Assembly (NCBI GenBank): GCA_036186865.1
Contig: AP025042.1
Location: 17,507,496 to 17,571,495, forward strand
Direction: 5' to 3'
Origin: Eustoma russellianum
Taxonomy: Eukaryota > Streptophyta > Magnoliopsida > Gentianales > Gentianaceae
DNA length: 64,000 nucleotides
Under the pieces are notes generated by a model that was not told the origin of the DNA, ran no database searches, and saw nothing but the letters and a program-made list of their open reading frames with translations. Numbering within the stretch: position 1 is the stretch's first letter; every line of letters begins with the position of its first letter. Shown piece by piece: positions 32,857-46,638 of this stretch. A program made the position numbers and the translations under genes.

Positions 32857-35800
32857 TCAAATCATATCAACGGGAATCATGCCTAATTTTGAACGAAGAG
32901 ATTCATACGTGGTTTGATTTAAGGCTTTTGTAAAGATATCCGCTACTTGTCCTTCTGTGCGTACATGATCTATGACAATATTACCATTGTTTACGTGATC
33001 ACGAAGAAAGTGATAGCGTACTTCTATATGCTTAGCCTTAGAATGTAACACGGGATTCTTAGACAGGTTTATGGCACTCACACTATCACAATATATAGGA
33101 ATTTTATTTACGGTAATTCCAAAGTCCGAAAGTAGTTGTTTTATCCACAACAACTGTGTGCAACAAAGGCTAAGAGCCATGTACTCAGCCTCAGTAGTGG
33201 ACAAAGCAACACTTGCTTGCTTTTTAGAAAACCATGAAATAAGGGAATTTCCTATAAATTGGCAAGTTCCGCTCGTGTTTTTTCTATCTATTTTGCAGCC
33301 ACCATAATCTGCATCAGTGTAAGCATGTAAGTCAAATGTAGAATCCTTATCGTACCAAATTCCTAAGGTGGGCGTGTGCTTAATATAACGGAATATTCTT
33401 TTTACCGCATTTAAGTGTGACACCTTAGGTTGACTTTGAAAACGAGCACACATGCATACACTAAACATGATGTCAGGCCTACTAGCAGTTAAATATAGCA
33501 AAGAGCCTATCATAGATTGATATAATCCATTATCAATGTCTTTACTATGTTCGTCTTTGTCTAATTTAGTAGTGACACTCATAGGGGTGGGGGATGGTTT
33601 CAAATTTTCAAAATTAAACTTTTTAATCATGTCATTAACATATTTTGCTTGGCTTATATGAATTCCTTTACTCGTTTACTTAATCTACAAGCCAAGAAAA
33701 TAATTAAGTTCACCAACCATAGACATTTCAAATTCAGATTTCATGCAATTTTCAAAATCTTTAACAAGTCTATGTGAGGTAGAGCCGAAAATAATGTCAT
33801 CTACGTAGATTTGAATAATAAGCAAATCTGATTTTTCTTGTTTCAAAAATAGTGTACTATCTATAGTACCACGTTTAAAATTATTTTCTAAAAGGAAAGT
33901 AGCAAAACGATCATACCATGCTCTTGGCGCTTGCTTTAGGCCGTATAGTGCCTTCTTTAGTTTGTACACGTGATCGGGATGTTTCAAATCTTCTAAACTG
34001 GGTGGTTGCTTCACGTATACTTCTTCTTGTATAAATCCGTTTAGAAATGCACTTTTCACGTCCATTTGATATAATTTAAAATCTTTCATGCAAGCAATAG
34101 CAAGTAAGAGTCGTATAGCTTCTAATCGTGCTACGGGTGCAAATGTTTCATCGTAGTCGATTCCTTCTTCTTGATTATATCCTTGTGCTACAAATCTCGC
34201 TTTATTTCTAACGACCTTTCCTTCTTCATTCATTTTGTTCCTAAATACCCAATTTGTGCCTATTATAGTCTTATCTTGTGGTCGTGGCACTAAATCCCAT
34301 ACATCGTTTCTAACGAATTGATTTAGTTCGTCATGCATATCATCAATCCAAGATGAATCACTCAACGCATCATGCACATTTTTGGGCTCAATTTCAGAAA
34401 TCATAGCATGAAATTCATTTATTTCATCTGAGGTAATTCTTCTACGTGGTCGCACACCGTGAGTGAGGTCGCCTATGATGAGATCATGTGGGTGATCTCT
34501 ATGCCATCTTGGTTGATTATTTTCTAAGTTATCATGCATTTTTATGTGATCATGCACTTCTAGTGTCTCATTCATATCATGCATATCAAAAGAATCATTA
34601 TCTTCATTCAAAACGGGTTTCAATTCAAAATCATCTTCATATTCCTTATCTTTATCAATCTCACCAAATTCATTGAATTTAACATGAATAGATTCTATAA
34701 TTTTTCTAGTGAGAGGATCATAACATCTATATGCCTTCGAATTTATAAAATATCCAACAAAAATGCACTCAATTGATTTGGATTCAAATTTATCTAAATT
34801 ATCTTTTGTATTCAAGACAAAACATTTGCATCCAAACACACGAAAATAGTCAATCTTAGACATGCGATCATTCAAAATCTCATAAGGCGTCTTGTTTATT
34901 TTCTTTCTTATAGATAGGCGATTTACAATATAGCATGCACAATTTACGGCTTCTGCCCACAGAAATCTAGGCAATTTATTTTCGCAAAGCATAGTTCTAG
35001 CGATTTCTTGTAATGTACGATTCTTTCTTTCTACTACTCCGTTTAGTTGTGGAGTTCTAGGTGGCGAAAATTCATGCTTAATTCCTTTTTCTTCACAAAA
35101 CGAAATCATTTCTTTGTTTTTAAACTCACTGCCTCTATCGCTTCTTATCCTTTTCACATTTACACCGTATTGATTTTCAAGTTGTTTAATTAATTTAGCA
35201 ATCTCAACGGCGCTATCATCCTTATGTGCAAGAAATAAAGTCCAAGTATAACGAGAAAAGTCATCAACAATTACGCATGCATAGTGACACCCACCAAGGC
35301 TTGTAGTGCGACTAGGACCAAACAAATCTATATGCAATAGTTCTAATATTCTAGTCGTGCTTATTTCATTTTTCGGCTTAAGTGACTCACGTGTTTGTTT
35401 GCCTTTTATGCAAGATTCACACAACTGAAAGTTGTCTAAATCAAGCGTAGGCAATCCCCGTACTAGGTTCTTTCGTTGAAGTTTTTCTAGTGTGGAAATG
35501 CCAATGTGTCCTAAACGTCTATGCCATAAATTCACATTGGGTTCATTTGACATAAAACACTTAAATTTAGCGTCTACTACATCATCCATAGATAGCGTAA
35601 AAATATTGCCTTCTCGTTTTCCTTTTAAAACAGTTTCTCAATTTTTATTTATTCTGTTGAAATAAGGGTGAGTAAAACACACATTGAAACCGTTGTCAAC
35701 AAATTGAGAAATACTAAGAAGATTGTAGGATAAGTTGCTTACCAAAAATACGTTGGAGATTTGGAGTGTGTTTGACTTCCAATCGTACCTTTTCCGATGA

Positions 35801-35957
35801 TCTTGCCTTCGTTGTTGTCTCTAAAGGTCACGGATCCGCCTTTTGTGACCTTCTTTAATTTGGAGAACAAGCTCGGGTCACCCGTCATGTGCCTCGAGTA
35901 ACCACTGTCAAGGAACCACTTTATTGATGTATCTTTCGATGTGTGGTCTCCCTGCAA
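32857..35957 (-). pseudogene. Copia-2 pol, broken
   Basis: From 35957 down: protease region (35739-35957) with DSGYSRHMTG, where Copia-1 has C instead of Y; a frameshift near 35770; an open integrase-RT piece of 634 codons (33685-35589) with HRRLGH, the DDE motifs and YVDD; two in-frame stops near 33685 and 33676, where Copia-1 has CAG and CAA; and the RT end and RNase H (32857-33630). Another interruption lies in 35590-35738. The stops are both C-to-T changes in the sense strand, consistent with deamination of methylated cytosine. This copy cannot supply a full Pol. Confidence 0.93.
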
Positions 35958-36042
35958 TGTGCAAAGATGATTTAGGTACCCTTTTGACTTTGGGTCCTTT
36001 CGAGTTAGTTAATCACCTCTTGATAAAAGTACCTTTCGGTAC
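35952..36042 (-). other. Copia-2 counterpart of the gag-pol candidate intron
   Basis: The same 91-nt interval as 13282-13372, starting GTACCG and ending CATTGCAG on the minus strand, with the gattaactaac motif unchanged. Substitutions fall inside the interval but its length is unchanged, whereas gag and pol around it have lost single bases. Confidence 0.4.
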
Positions 36043-37926
36043 CCATACTTGGGTGATCCTTCTCGGTCTATCAAATGGCAAGAATGTAGGTGAAGGTGCG
36101 ATATAATAGACATGTGGTACATGCACTTTGGGCCTTTGCCCAAGGACTCCCTTATACTCATTAAATGAAGGACGTTTTTGATGTGTCCTTGTGTGTGTGT
36201 GCGTAGTGCGAGGATGATATGAATTTCGTGTATGCATTATTCTCTTCCTTTCATATCTATAAGGTACAAAGTTATATTTCACATGATATGAAGAAGTGGG
36301 GCGTGAGGAAGGGGGCGCTTTCTGCGTCATCTTAGACGCCACTTGCGGCTTAGGGGTGTCTACTTTCTTAGACACAACAAACTTGGTTGGTTTGCTTGAT
36401 ACTTCATTAGTATCAACGTATCCCAGTCCAGTTTTGTCGCTATCATGCTTTTGTGATAATATGATGCGATGCAGTATGTTGGACCCTGTATCAAACTGTT
36501 TCATCATTTTCTCTAAATCGGTATTCCTTGATTTCAAATTTGAAATCTCGGATTTCATTTCATTATTTTGAGTGGTTAATGATGAAATCTCAGTCTTTAA
36601 TGCAGTAATGATGCATGATGACTCTTTCTTTGAATCGCTTAATTGAGCGACAAGATTCTCGTTAGAAGATTCTAACAGTTTCTTGTCTTCAATTAATCGT
36701 TTCTTTTCCTTAGCGAGAGTCTTAGTGAATTTATGCAATTCTAGATACTGACTCAAAAATCATCATAAGAAGGTTCAAAGTCAGAGTCAGAATCAGATGA
36801 TACCTCATTAGATGCTTTGGAAGCAAAGCATACTTGAGCGGTCTCCTCTTCGGTCTCAGTTTCAGAATCCGATGAATCACTCCAGGTGGAGGCTTTAGAA
36901 CACGTTTCCTTTGTTTGGGTTCTGAGACGAGTCTATTTTTGTTCCGCTCCTTGTCAGGGTATTTAGTAGTTTGCTTTTCTTTATTTGGGCAGTCATATGA
37001 TAAGTGTCCGAGTTTTCCACATTCATAACATTTAACGTCTTTATCGTTTGACTTGTTCTTATTTCTCTTAGTCGTAGTGCCCTTATTTTTGTTTCTAAAT
37101 GACCTTCTCATAAATTTTCTCAATCCTTTAGCCAATAGAATTAGGTCATCATTATCCGATTCGGAATCACTATCATCTACGTGATCGGAGGGAGGGGGAC
37201 GTATCCATTTGATTTAAAAGCAATGGCTTTACTTTGTTTAGATGATTCCGATTTCCGTATGATGAGTTTATTTTCATAAACTTTAAGTGATCCGATTAGT
37301 TCTTCCATCTTTATTGATTTAGTTTCCTTGCTCTCTTCTATTGCGGTCATTTTACGGTCCCATTCAGAAGGAAGGCTTTGTAGGACTTTCTGTACCTTTT
37401 CCTGCGTAGTAAAGGCCTTACCAAAAGACTCAAGAGAGTTGTAGATGTTAGTCAAACGAAGATCCATATCTACAATAGACTCATTGGGCAATAATTTAAA
37501 TGACTCAAGTGTGGACATAAGCATGTTAATTTTTGACTCTTTCACTTGACTCGTGCCTTCGTGTTTCATTTCTAGTATCCTCCACATTTCTTGTGCACTC
37601 GAACATTTTGACACATAACTAGACTCACTTTTACTTAATCCGTTTAAAATCAATTGCATAGCCCTAGCATTCATACTCAGTTTCTTTTTATCATCACTCG
37701 TATATTCTTGTCTAGTTTTAACAACTTCTAAAGTGACTCCGTCTACAGTGGATACCTTAGATGGGACATAAGGACCATCTTCAATGATTGACCAAAGATC
37801 TATATCTATAGCCATAAGAAAAAGCTCCATTCTAAGTTTCCATTGAATAAACGACTCACCGCCAAAAAGTGGAGGCCTTTGGCTCGACATACCTTCTTGC
37901 TTGGTTTTGAGATTTGTGGATACCAT
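36013..37926 (-). pseudogene. Copia-2 gag, broken
   Basis: Three pieces in different frames match Copia-1 Gag end to end: residues 1-249 (37177-37926), the zinc-knuckle part (36731-37135, CYECGKLGHLSYDC intact), and the coiled-coil C-terminal part (36013-36756). Comparison shows three separate single-base losses, near 37190, 36890 and 36755. The gag stop (36013) and the gag-pol spacer are laid out as in Copia-1. Confidence 0.93.
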
Positions 37927-37967
37927 CTCACTGAATCGTTGGATTCCTTGAAGTGAGTATTCCTGCG

Positions 37968-37978
37968 CTCTGATACCA
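37968..37978 (-). other. Copia-2 primer-binding site
   Basis: tggtatcagag on the minus strand, two bases from the 5' LTR edge (37981). Confidence 0.94.
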
Positions 37979-37980
37979 CT

Positions 37981-40900
37981 TGTAGGATCTGCAAGGCACC
38001 ACTAGAAGGGGGGGTTGAATAGATGGTGCGGAAAGTGTGGTTTTTAAAATTTCTTTAAACTTGAACAATTCAAGTTCTGAAAACAGATTCTGTTTTCAGG
38101 ACCAATTTTAAAACGTTTTTAAAACTAGGTTAGAAGTATCTAAAAATTATGAAATTTTGAGAGAACTTAGCCTCAGATGTTATGAGGGTCCCCTAAAAAT
38201 TCAAATTAAAATTCAACCTGTAACCCCTTCAAAAACCGTTGGTAATCAGATTGTGCAAATCTGCCAGAAATGGTAGATGGTTTTGCAAAATTAATTCCTA
38301 TTTGTGTGAACGTCCAAATGCTCTGAAAATTTGACCACTAACTCCTTATATACTATATTTAAATGGGTTGAAACAGTTTTGGAAAATTCTTTGGGAAGTA
38401 GGTCAACTACAATCAAAGTCTCAACCTTTGCAAGTCTGAAAATCAGACTGCACTAGTCTCAGAACTTTTGATGTTTGATTGACTTATACTTGTCCAAAAG
38501 GGTTGAAACTTGTGCCAAATTAACCCTAGAACGTGTGAGCATATTTTTGGAAATTTTCGTGATGTTTGCAATTCGTTAACTATTTTTACGAATGCGAACA
38601 AGAAGGATAATCAGTGCAGTAACTGAAAAGTAAATGCAGAAAGTAAATGGCACCAAGAATTTTATACTGGTTCGGTTATAAACAACCTACTCCAGTCTTC
38701 AAGGAACACCTTCCTTGGTTCACACTAATCACACACACGCAGTACACCTTACCACAGGGTTGATAGAGTTACACCTAACTCCAAACCTTTACAAACTTTG
38801 TATTGTAAGTACAATTCGCACGAACACCACCACCTTGCTAGAATGAAGATTGATCACACCTTGATCAATCTTTTACAAAGATATATGAATGGTGGTTTAT
38901 CTCAAGCCTATTCAAGATTTAAAGATATGAAAACAATAGGCTTTTACAAGAAGAGAGAAAGAAAGAAGATGTAGGAGAAGAAGAGCTAGTCTTTTTGATC
39001 TCTTTGAATTGCAATGCTTGTTGTTGTTTTGTTTGCTCTCTGCTCTTCCCTTTTAATGATTGCAGCTGTCCCCTAGAGTGTATCTCCCCCTCTTGAAAAT
39101 TATCTTTTAAGTCCTTGAGAGAGAGTGTAAGACATCATTGTGACAAGGCCTTGCTTACTTGGCACCTTCTTATTGGATGATCATTTAGTCTTCGTTTACT
39201 TGGCACCTCCTTATTGGTTCAACGTTGTCATCACGATGACTTGGAAAAAAAATCTGAGAATTACACTTAACCATGTGCCAAAAATCATCACAAAATAACT
39301 TCCATAAATCATAAGATATTCACATAAATTGTAAGACAAAAAATCCTTCAAACCTTAATGAAAAAATCGGCCATTATGTCTCATTTCCATGCTGAATTTT
39401 CAGCATGTGTATCATTCCATTTCTTTCAAAATAATGCCTAATTTACCTTGATTTTTTATTTAAAAATTGAATCACCAAGTTATGGTAAGTATTGCTATCA
39501 CATAAGAAATGAACTTGGACACATCCAAGCTTACAAATTCGGCCACATGTCTTCACACATGCTGAAAAATTTTCAGCATGTGTGATATATAAAATATCAC
39601 ACTTTATTAATTCAAATAATATTCAAAACATTTCCATTTCTTCTTCCAATCAATCACATAATGAAAGATGACAAAATATGTCATATTTAAGAGCAAAAAT
39701 CGGCCAGCAATATTTTAGCATGATGAAATTTTCAGCATGTGATATAAGAGAGATATATTTTGAATTATTACCATTTGTAGCTTCTCTCTTCAATTCACCA
39801 ACATTGTATGATTGATCCTTGACCAATAAAGATGCCAACAAAGCTCCACATATGCTCCAAATCAGCTGGTGTAGACGTTGGAATGTGTATGTGCATGTGC
39901 TGAAATGTATTTTTGCTAACTTTGTAAAATAGTGCACATTTAATAATACACACATGTAATATTCCAATCAGCCCTTAATTTAATTTTCTAGAACACTTTA
40001 AGATGTATATCATATGTAAAAAGTGTCTAGATACGTGTCACATGATGTACCAAAAACGTTCCATGTGTTGTGTACGTAGAAAACCGAATTTTCGATATTT
40101 ATCGATTACCCGATTTTTCTCTAATTTAAATTCCAATTTTTGCACATGTTATATATATTATGTTATAAATAATATATATAATATATACTTTAAATCTCAG
40201 CACTTGGATGGTTTAAAGTGGTACCATTAGCATGTGACAAAATTAAACTTGGAATCTTCACATTTTGGCCTTAATGTGGAGTAATTTGTGTGTGCCAACA
40301 TGGAAAGTATTTTTGGCTGATTATTTAGTAAAGTGTACGAAATTTACATCACATTTTGATGTATAGGGGCTGGCCATTTATTTATGGCAAGTACGTGACA
40401 CGTTGGCGAAGTTTCGGTATTCGCCCGATACGACAAATTTCTGTTTAGAACCTTTTATCGTGTCGTATTTAATTTTTCATCACCATATCTTATATCATAT
40501 GATATAAGACTTGAATATACTCATAAATATGAGTTAAGTATAGTGGTGTGACGTTAACGTACGTACGTAAAATATATAACGTGTCGGTAGTACGTTGGAA
40601 TACATGTGTATGTGCCTTTTAAAAAAAATCTGAAAATAGGTGTAATATATATGTATATTGCGTGTATAATTAAGATGAGGAGGAGGAGAAAACTTTCCTT
40701 CCTTAGCCTTGTTGCCTTTGTGCCTTTTCCAAATGTGGCTTCCTTTAATGAACTACTTAGTTTATTAAACTAAATACTTCACTTAATGAACTAGTTTAGT
40801 TCATTAATGGTGGCACCTGAAAATAGTGTAAACACAACAAATGTTTGCCATATGATGTAAGCTTTAATGCTTCATGGCTCGTTAGTACGGCAACATAATA

Positions 40901-41040
40901 TATAAGCTAAATAAGGCAAGTAATGGCAAGATATCATGCATACATGTACACGTTTATATATGTTTGTACACGTTTATATATATATATATATACATTTAAG
41001 TCACTTATTTTGAAATCACTCAAACCCCCTTATCTCTACA
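37981..41040 (-). repeat. Copia-2 5' LTR
   Basis: About 3060 bp, with TG..CA ends. It differs from 29482-32558 at many positions (for example near 38035, 38087, 38103 and 38132), far more than the Copia-1 pair. The three hairpin modules are present near 39370, 39540 and 39700. Confidence 0.94.
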
Positions 41041-41045
41041 CCAAG
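41041..41045. repeat. Target-site duplication of Copia-2, right (ccaag)
   Basis: Identical to 29477-29481; LINE D resumes after it. Confidence 0.93.
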
Positions 41046-41640
41046 AAACCTGAATCTCCCATTACTTGATTGAAACCGTCCTTCGATTACATTCCTCTGA
41101 TCATAAGTTCCCATTGTGTCCAGGAAGTGAAAACAAGTCAGCATATGGGCATTGTTTCCTTGGTTAACCGAAGCAGCCTTATTAGTCTGCCATCCAGTAT
41201 GTATGAAGTCCAGCATCGCAATTCCAAAAAATGTGTGTCTCATCCTCCAAGCAGCAGAAATATATGAGAATGTCCTCCAAGTTACACCATTGCGCATCCA
41301 TGGCAGATAAGATTTCATCACAGAAGTAAAAAATGAATTAGTGAACAATATAGTAGAAGATATGCTAGTAAAAGCCAATAGGAAATGAAGTGTGTGTGAT
41401 GTAGTAATACCCGTTATGCCCGCATCCTTAGATACGGACATGACATATATAGTCACGTGATATAATAAGATGATGTTACAGCACGAAAAAGATATTACCC
41501 GTGCTGCCTATGTCAGCTGTTGACACAGGTATTCAAAATGACGAAGTTGGCTTAATCTTCCCATGTTAGAGGCGTAAATAAGGAAGAGATACATTTATAA
41601 GCAAAGCTCCTTTAACCATAGGTGGTAATGAAGATATTGT
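41046..41640 (-). mobile_element. LINE D 3' tail, distal part
   Basis: The minus-strand 3' UTR between the RNase H and the Copia-2 insertion. A 146-codon open frame (41016-41456, minus) starts here but ends inside the Copia LTR and shows no domain. I see no other gene. Confidence 0.65.
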
Positions 41641-41649
41641 GTTCAACTG

Positions 41650-44600
41650 ATGATACTGGTGATTTAATTGTCCATGTTATGCCAAAAAGTGCGCCACCAT
41701 ATTTGCCTTCCGTGGTTGTTTTCCATCGGAACATCTCCATATCTAATTAAATCTCGAAGGATAGAAGGATATTATGTAGACTGAATATGCTGAAAAACTC
41801 CTTGTGAATCCACCTCCATATCTATATGTCGATAATGTTGCAAAAAATATAAAAGTGCAATCCGTGACATCTGAAGCTCTTCTTGGAATGGTGTGGATAA
41901 TAGAAGATAAAATGCTATTGCTTCCTTCAAATTGCTATTTGAGTCTCTCAAAATTGCTCCGCCATAGGCAGAGAAAGAACCATGGACAGCATCAACATTG
42001 AGTTTGAATCTCCCAGAGGGTGGCGTACTCCATCTGACAACCTGTCGGCGATTGAGTCGAAGCTTAGGAGTCAATCCGTGTGCAAGTAAGATCTGATCAT
42101 TGTTGGCATATTTCTTTCCATGTTGTGCACTACTCCATATATAAATGTGATGCCTAATTCGCTCTTACAGTTGAACCGGTGTGCAGCCTTCATCACCAAA
42201 TATTGCGAAAGAATATGCCTTCCATACATTCCATATCATGATGACTGGAAAAATAATGCGTAATATTCCACGAAATGACTTCTCACTAGTTGAAGTCCGC
42301 CACAAAATTAGATATTGAAATACTGTAAGATTTTGCGGTTGGGGGCCATCCAATAACGCCGCATAGTGAGCCCAGATATGTCGGATGTGCAGACAATGAA
42401 GGAATATATGATTTTGTGTTGCAGATGACGAACGACAGAAAGGGCAATATGTTGGACTAGCTGTTAAGAACCTTTGTTGATTATCCTCAATAGGTAGAGC
42501 CCGATGATATAATTTCCGTAGGATGACTTGTATACTAGGCTGTTGATATCGATGCCAAATGAAACAATGTGAAAAACATTTAATTCCTGGATCACGCAAC
42601 ATATCATATGCTGAGTTTATTGTAAACGTTCTATGTGTCTCCAATGTCCATATGTATGAATGTCTCGGACCCATCATATGGGAAGAACAAAAATTATGAA
42701 TACCACAAATCCGCTTCCATGTTCTTGTATTTGTGATGCGAGGATTGAAGTGTTGTCTACCACCATATTTAGATTGCATGAAGTTTGCCCAAAGACTATT
42801 CTTTATGTGATATGACCACCATAAACGACTTGAGTATGCCTTGTATAAAATATCCAACCGGCGCAATCCTAAGCCTCCCTCTTCCTTAGTCTTGAAGAGT
42901 CGTTCCCATCGCACCCAATGATGCCTTGGTGCATTGCCTTGACTAGCCCACAGAAAATTAATTCTTCGTCAGATTGCTCCTGTAATACTTTTAGGAAGTT
43001 GATGTGCTGCTATAACATGAACTAGTATGACACTTAATACATGTCTGATCAAGATTAGTTTCCCCGTCGTGGATAGATAACTGTTTTGCTAACCCAATAA
43101 TCTGCGATCCAATTGAGCAAGCAACTCCATGCAATGTCGTGGTCTAAGGCAACCCCGAATAAGAGATACTCCCAAATATGTCATTGGCAAAGTCGTGGCT
43201 GAGATTTGAAGATGGTGTTCCATTACTTGTATTTGGCAGGAATGAGCATGTGAAGAGGGTATAAACCGATTTTTGTTGAAGTTAACACACTGCCTTGAAA
43301 CTGCCTGGTAATTATCCAAGAACCGTTTAAAGCGTTGTAAATTATGGGATGCATGGCCTCACTCTACCTGTTGAAAATGGTGTTAAGGTTCCATCCGCTA
43401 TCAAAGCATTAAGACCACGAGAGAATGCTTCAGAAGCCAGGATGAGTAATATCGGTGAGAGTGGGTCTCCTTGCTTAACACCTCTCGTGGGTTTGAAAAA
43501 GCCATATGGTTTTCCATTGATGATTATTGATAGATATGTGCTTTCCAAGTGATTAAATATGAGTTGAATAAATTGCATGGAGAAGCCTAGCTTTCGGAGC
43601 AATGCTCGCAAAAACGTTTAATCAACTCTATCAAAAGCTTTTATCATGACCAGCTTAATCATAATATTATGCCCTCATATCTTCTTGTCCAGCATATGAG
43701 TCATTTCCTGTGCAATCCATACATGCTCTGTAATATCCCGCCCTTTCATGAATCCTGCCTGCTCCGTTGAGATTATTTGCGGTAACATACCTGAAAGTTT
43801 TGTGGTTAAAACGCGTGTTCCAATCTTTGCCATAAAATTAGATAAAGAGATAGGGCGGAAATCCCAAACATGGTAGGAGACTGAGTCTTCGGTATAAGTG
43901 TTATAAGAGCACTTCCCATGGCCTTTGGAATACAAAATACCATGAAAAATTCTTGGATTGTTTTGTGGACATCCTGACAAACTATATCCCGAAAATGTCA
44001 AAAGAAATAGCCATTATAACCATCTGGTCCTGTCGCACTTTGTGGATCAAGGGACCAAACTGCTGTTTCAACCTCCTCCATTGTGGGCAAATGTGTTAAC
44101 GAGTTGTTCATATCTTGACTCACCGAGAGTGGAACATGCTGCAGTAGATCAGTAGGCTCCTCAACATGTTCTGCCTTAAATAATTGTGAGAAGAAAGAAA
44201 TTGCTTCAGTTTGAATGGCATCCTGTGTTTGACATAAATCTCCAGTAGTGGTCTTTATTTGCCGGATGGATTGCCTCTATTGCCTATCTTTAACAAGATT
44301 ATGAAAATAAGCAGTATTTGCATCCCCATGTGTGAGCCATTTACTTCGCGCTTTTTGTTCCCAGAAAAGCAATTCATATTTTGAGGCCTTAAGATATTCT
44401 GCCTTCATTTGCTGATATGGTATTCTATTCTCTGAAGTTGGATGTTGTTCGTACAATGCTTCCAGTCATTTAATATTTCCCTTTGCTGGTTTTAATTGAT
44501 CAAAGATGTTCCTAAAGATATGTTTATTCCAATGCTGTAAATCCCGTTTTAAACGCTGTAGTTTATCATATATTCCTCTCATGCCACCAATTGTTGGATA

Positions 44601-45240
44601 TGTGGCCTATTGCGCCGTAACATACAACAAAAAAAATTTGCGTGTTCTGTCCAGGCATTCAGGAAATGAAAGGATCTTGGTGTTGCATCAGTCTGCATAG
44701 TATTAGAGAGGAGTAATGGTATATGATCTGAAGTAATTCTTGATAAATGCTTGACCTTTAATATGGGAAAGCGACTATAAAAATTCTGAGAGCACAAAAT
44801 ACGATCTAGTCGCCTTTTAAAAATACCCAATCCATGGCCACCGACCCACGTATATGGCGTTCCTTCATAAGGTAAATCAACTAAAGAACATTGTCTGACA
44901 CAATCCACAAATTCGTCTAGTGAGTTCAAATTTGGCATTGAATCGCCATGGTGTTCCTCAACAGACATATATGTGTTAAAGTCTCCACCAATCAACCATA
45001 GTGGATATGCCTGTTGGGTATATCGTTGTATTTGAAGCCACATACGCCTTCGATCCGTCAATGTATGTAAACCATATACTGGACTAATAGAAATCTCCTG
45101 TCCTGTGGTAGCATAACGAAATTGTAATAGATTTAACTTGCTCACCATGACAAACATCTTCTAATTTTATGATTGAGTTATGCCAAAATACCCAAATCAT
45201 ATCCCGGCATTTAGCTAAAGAATGTGTGAAGGATAGCTTC
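41650..45240 (-). pseudogene. LINE D ORF2 remnant
   Basis: Minus-strand order: endonuclease (44579-45287; LSFTHSLAKCRDMIWVFW, then GGDFNTYMSVEEH, TSDHIPLLLS), a linker, RT (43675-44001 with FRPISLSNFM and EQAGFMKGRDI; 43342-43611 with GVKQGDPLSP), a thumb part (43089-43319), zf-RVT (42165-42914, CPFCRSSSATQNHIFLHC), and RNase H (41772-42074, LNVDAVHGS). The first roughly 45 endonuclease residues, with the catalytic Asn and Glu positions, are missing at the ORF1-ORF2 junction. The FADD region and other segments are frame-broken. Confidence 0.87.
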
Positions 45241-45249
45241 AGTTGTTGG

Positions 45250-46638
45250 TCGACGCTGACATCGAACTGTAACAGGCTGTGTATCAAGCTGAGCTATGAG
45301 TTCTGTCTCTTGGTCATTGTCCTGTGTAGCATCCTGCTAACTGTGATCCACATCTGTTAATGATTTAGTTAAATCTTGTTGCCAAGCATTATGTACCGTC
45401 ATGTAGATTTGATCCTTTACTGTTTGCACATATAGGTGATCATCTGGTGAAAGCTCTGCCATGAAGCTATTAAATCGATCTAATCTATCCTTCTACGTGG
45501 TTTCGGAGTCTGAAGCATTGGCTACTAGAATATCATCTTGCTCTACATTTGCAGTTTCCTTATAACGGCCCAACTTGGATAAATCCTGAGTGGCAGAAAC
45601 ATTTATTGGAACAGACAATATATCATCATCTGGGACTATTATATCTTGTGAGGCATCAGAAGTGGGGACAGCTTCTGCAGTTTGAATGATCTTAGGGACA
45701 TCAGAAGTTTCTGTGATTCCCAGTTGTAGATTATCTGTCGCGATGGCTTGAGCAGCTTTAGAAGGACGATTTAATATTTGGACTAGTGGTTTAGGCGGCT
45801 TCTTAGGTGTCCATGTTTGATTTTTGTTATGGTGTTTTGGAGCATCCTCTGTGGGAACTTTCTTATTGACTTCTATAACGTGTTTAGCTGAGTCAGTCCC
45901 CTTACAGTTTGACGATAAATGTCCCAACATCCTGCAATCTGTACAGAACTCTGGCACATCCTCATATTCAATTGTTGGGTAAAACTCATATTGTCTACCT
46001 TGGATATGTAATCTGGTTGGACGAGGTTTAGATATATCAACCTCTATGCAGAGGCGAACCACTGATGGCCTAATTCCTTGTAAAGTTGCTGAATCTGTAC
46101 GCAATGGCGTTCCAATCATATGTGCTACATCCCATAAGGCTGTGCGGTTATGCAAAAATAGAGGCAGTCCTGTAATGGTTACCCAGACTAGAACAATGGG
46201 TGTGTCATAGCTTGGATCAAAATCCGGCGTCCACTTCATCACCCTCATGTGAAATCCATGCAACATCCGTGTACATCGCAAAAAGCATCGTTGATAATCA
46301 TCCTCATTGTGAAACGTAATGAGACCATGTTGTGCATCCAAATAAACAATCTTTGGTGTTGTTTTGAAACCAATACGCTCAAAAGAAACATTCAGTTGCT
46401 TCATGGTAGGGCGGCCATTTCAAAAGGAACCAATTAAAGAAAAACAATAAGGCTGCGAATAAGTTAGTACCTCATCCACAGTGAATGTAATGGATGGCGA
46501 TCCTTTATACCTCTGTATAGATCGTGGCTGCTCTGGGATAGTCAAGGCTTTAGGAGCAACGATTTCCGCAAAACTTGGTTTTTTCAGGGCTGGCGGCAGC
46601 CCTAACGGCTGATCACTCATGCGTGTATGATTATGCAA
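45250..46638 (-). pseudogene. LINE D ORF1, nearly intact but frameshifted
   Basis: An N-terminal piece (46420-46638, from an ATG near 46638; SDQPLGLPPALKKPSFAEIV) and a 303-codon piece (45493-46404) in another frame together cover ORF1. The long piece has the DUF4283-like core (MKWTPDFDPSYDTPIV) and a complete zinc knuckle CTDCRMLGHLSSNC. A break near 46405-46420 separates them. Acidic C-terminal sequence appears to continue to about 45250. Confidence 0.82.

Larger units (their letters stand above)
29482..41040 (-). mobile_element. Copia-2: defective relative of Copia-1
   Basis: An 11.56-kb copia element on the minus strand with both LTRs, primer site, purine tract and 5-bp duplications. It has the same structure as Copia-1, with very similar Gag and Pol, but gag and pol carry several frameshifts and stops. 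Its LTRs differ from each other more than those of Copia-1, so it is older. It inserted in the 3' tail of LINE D in the same orientation. Confidence 0.95.
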
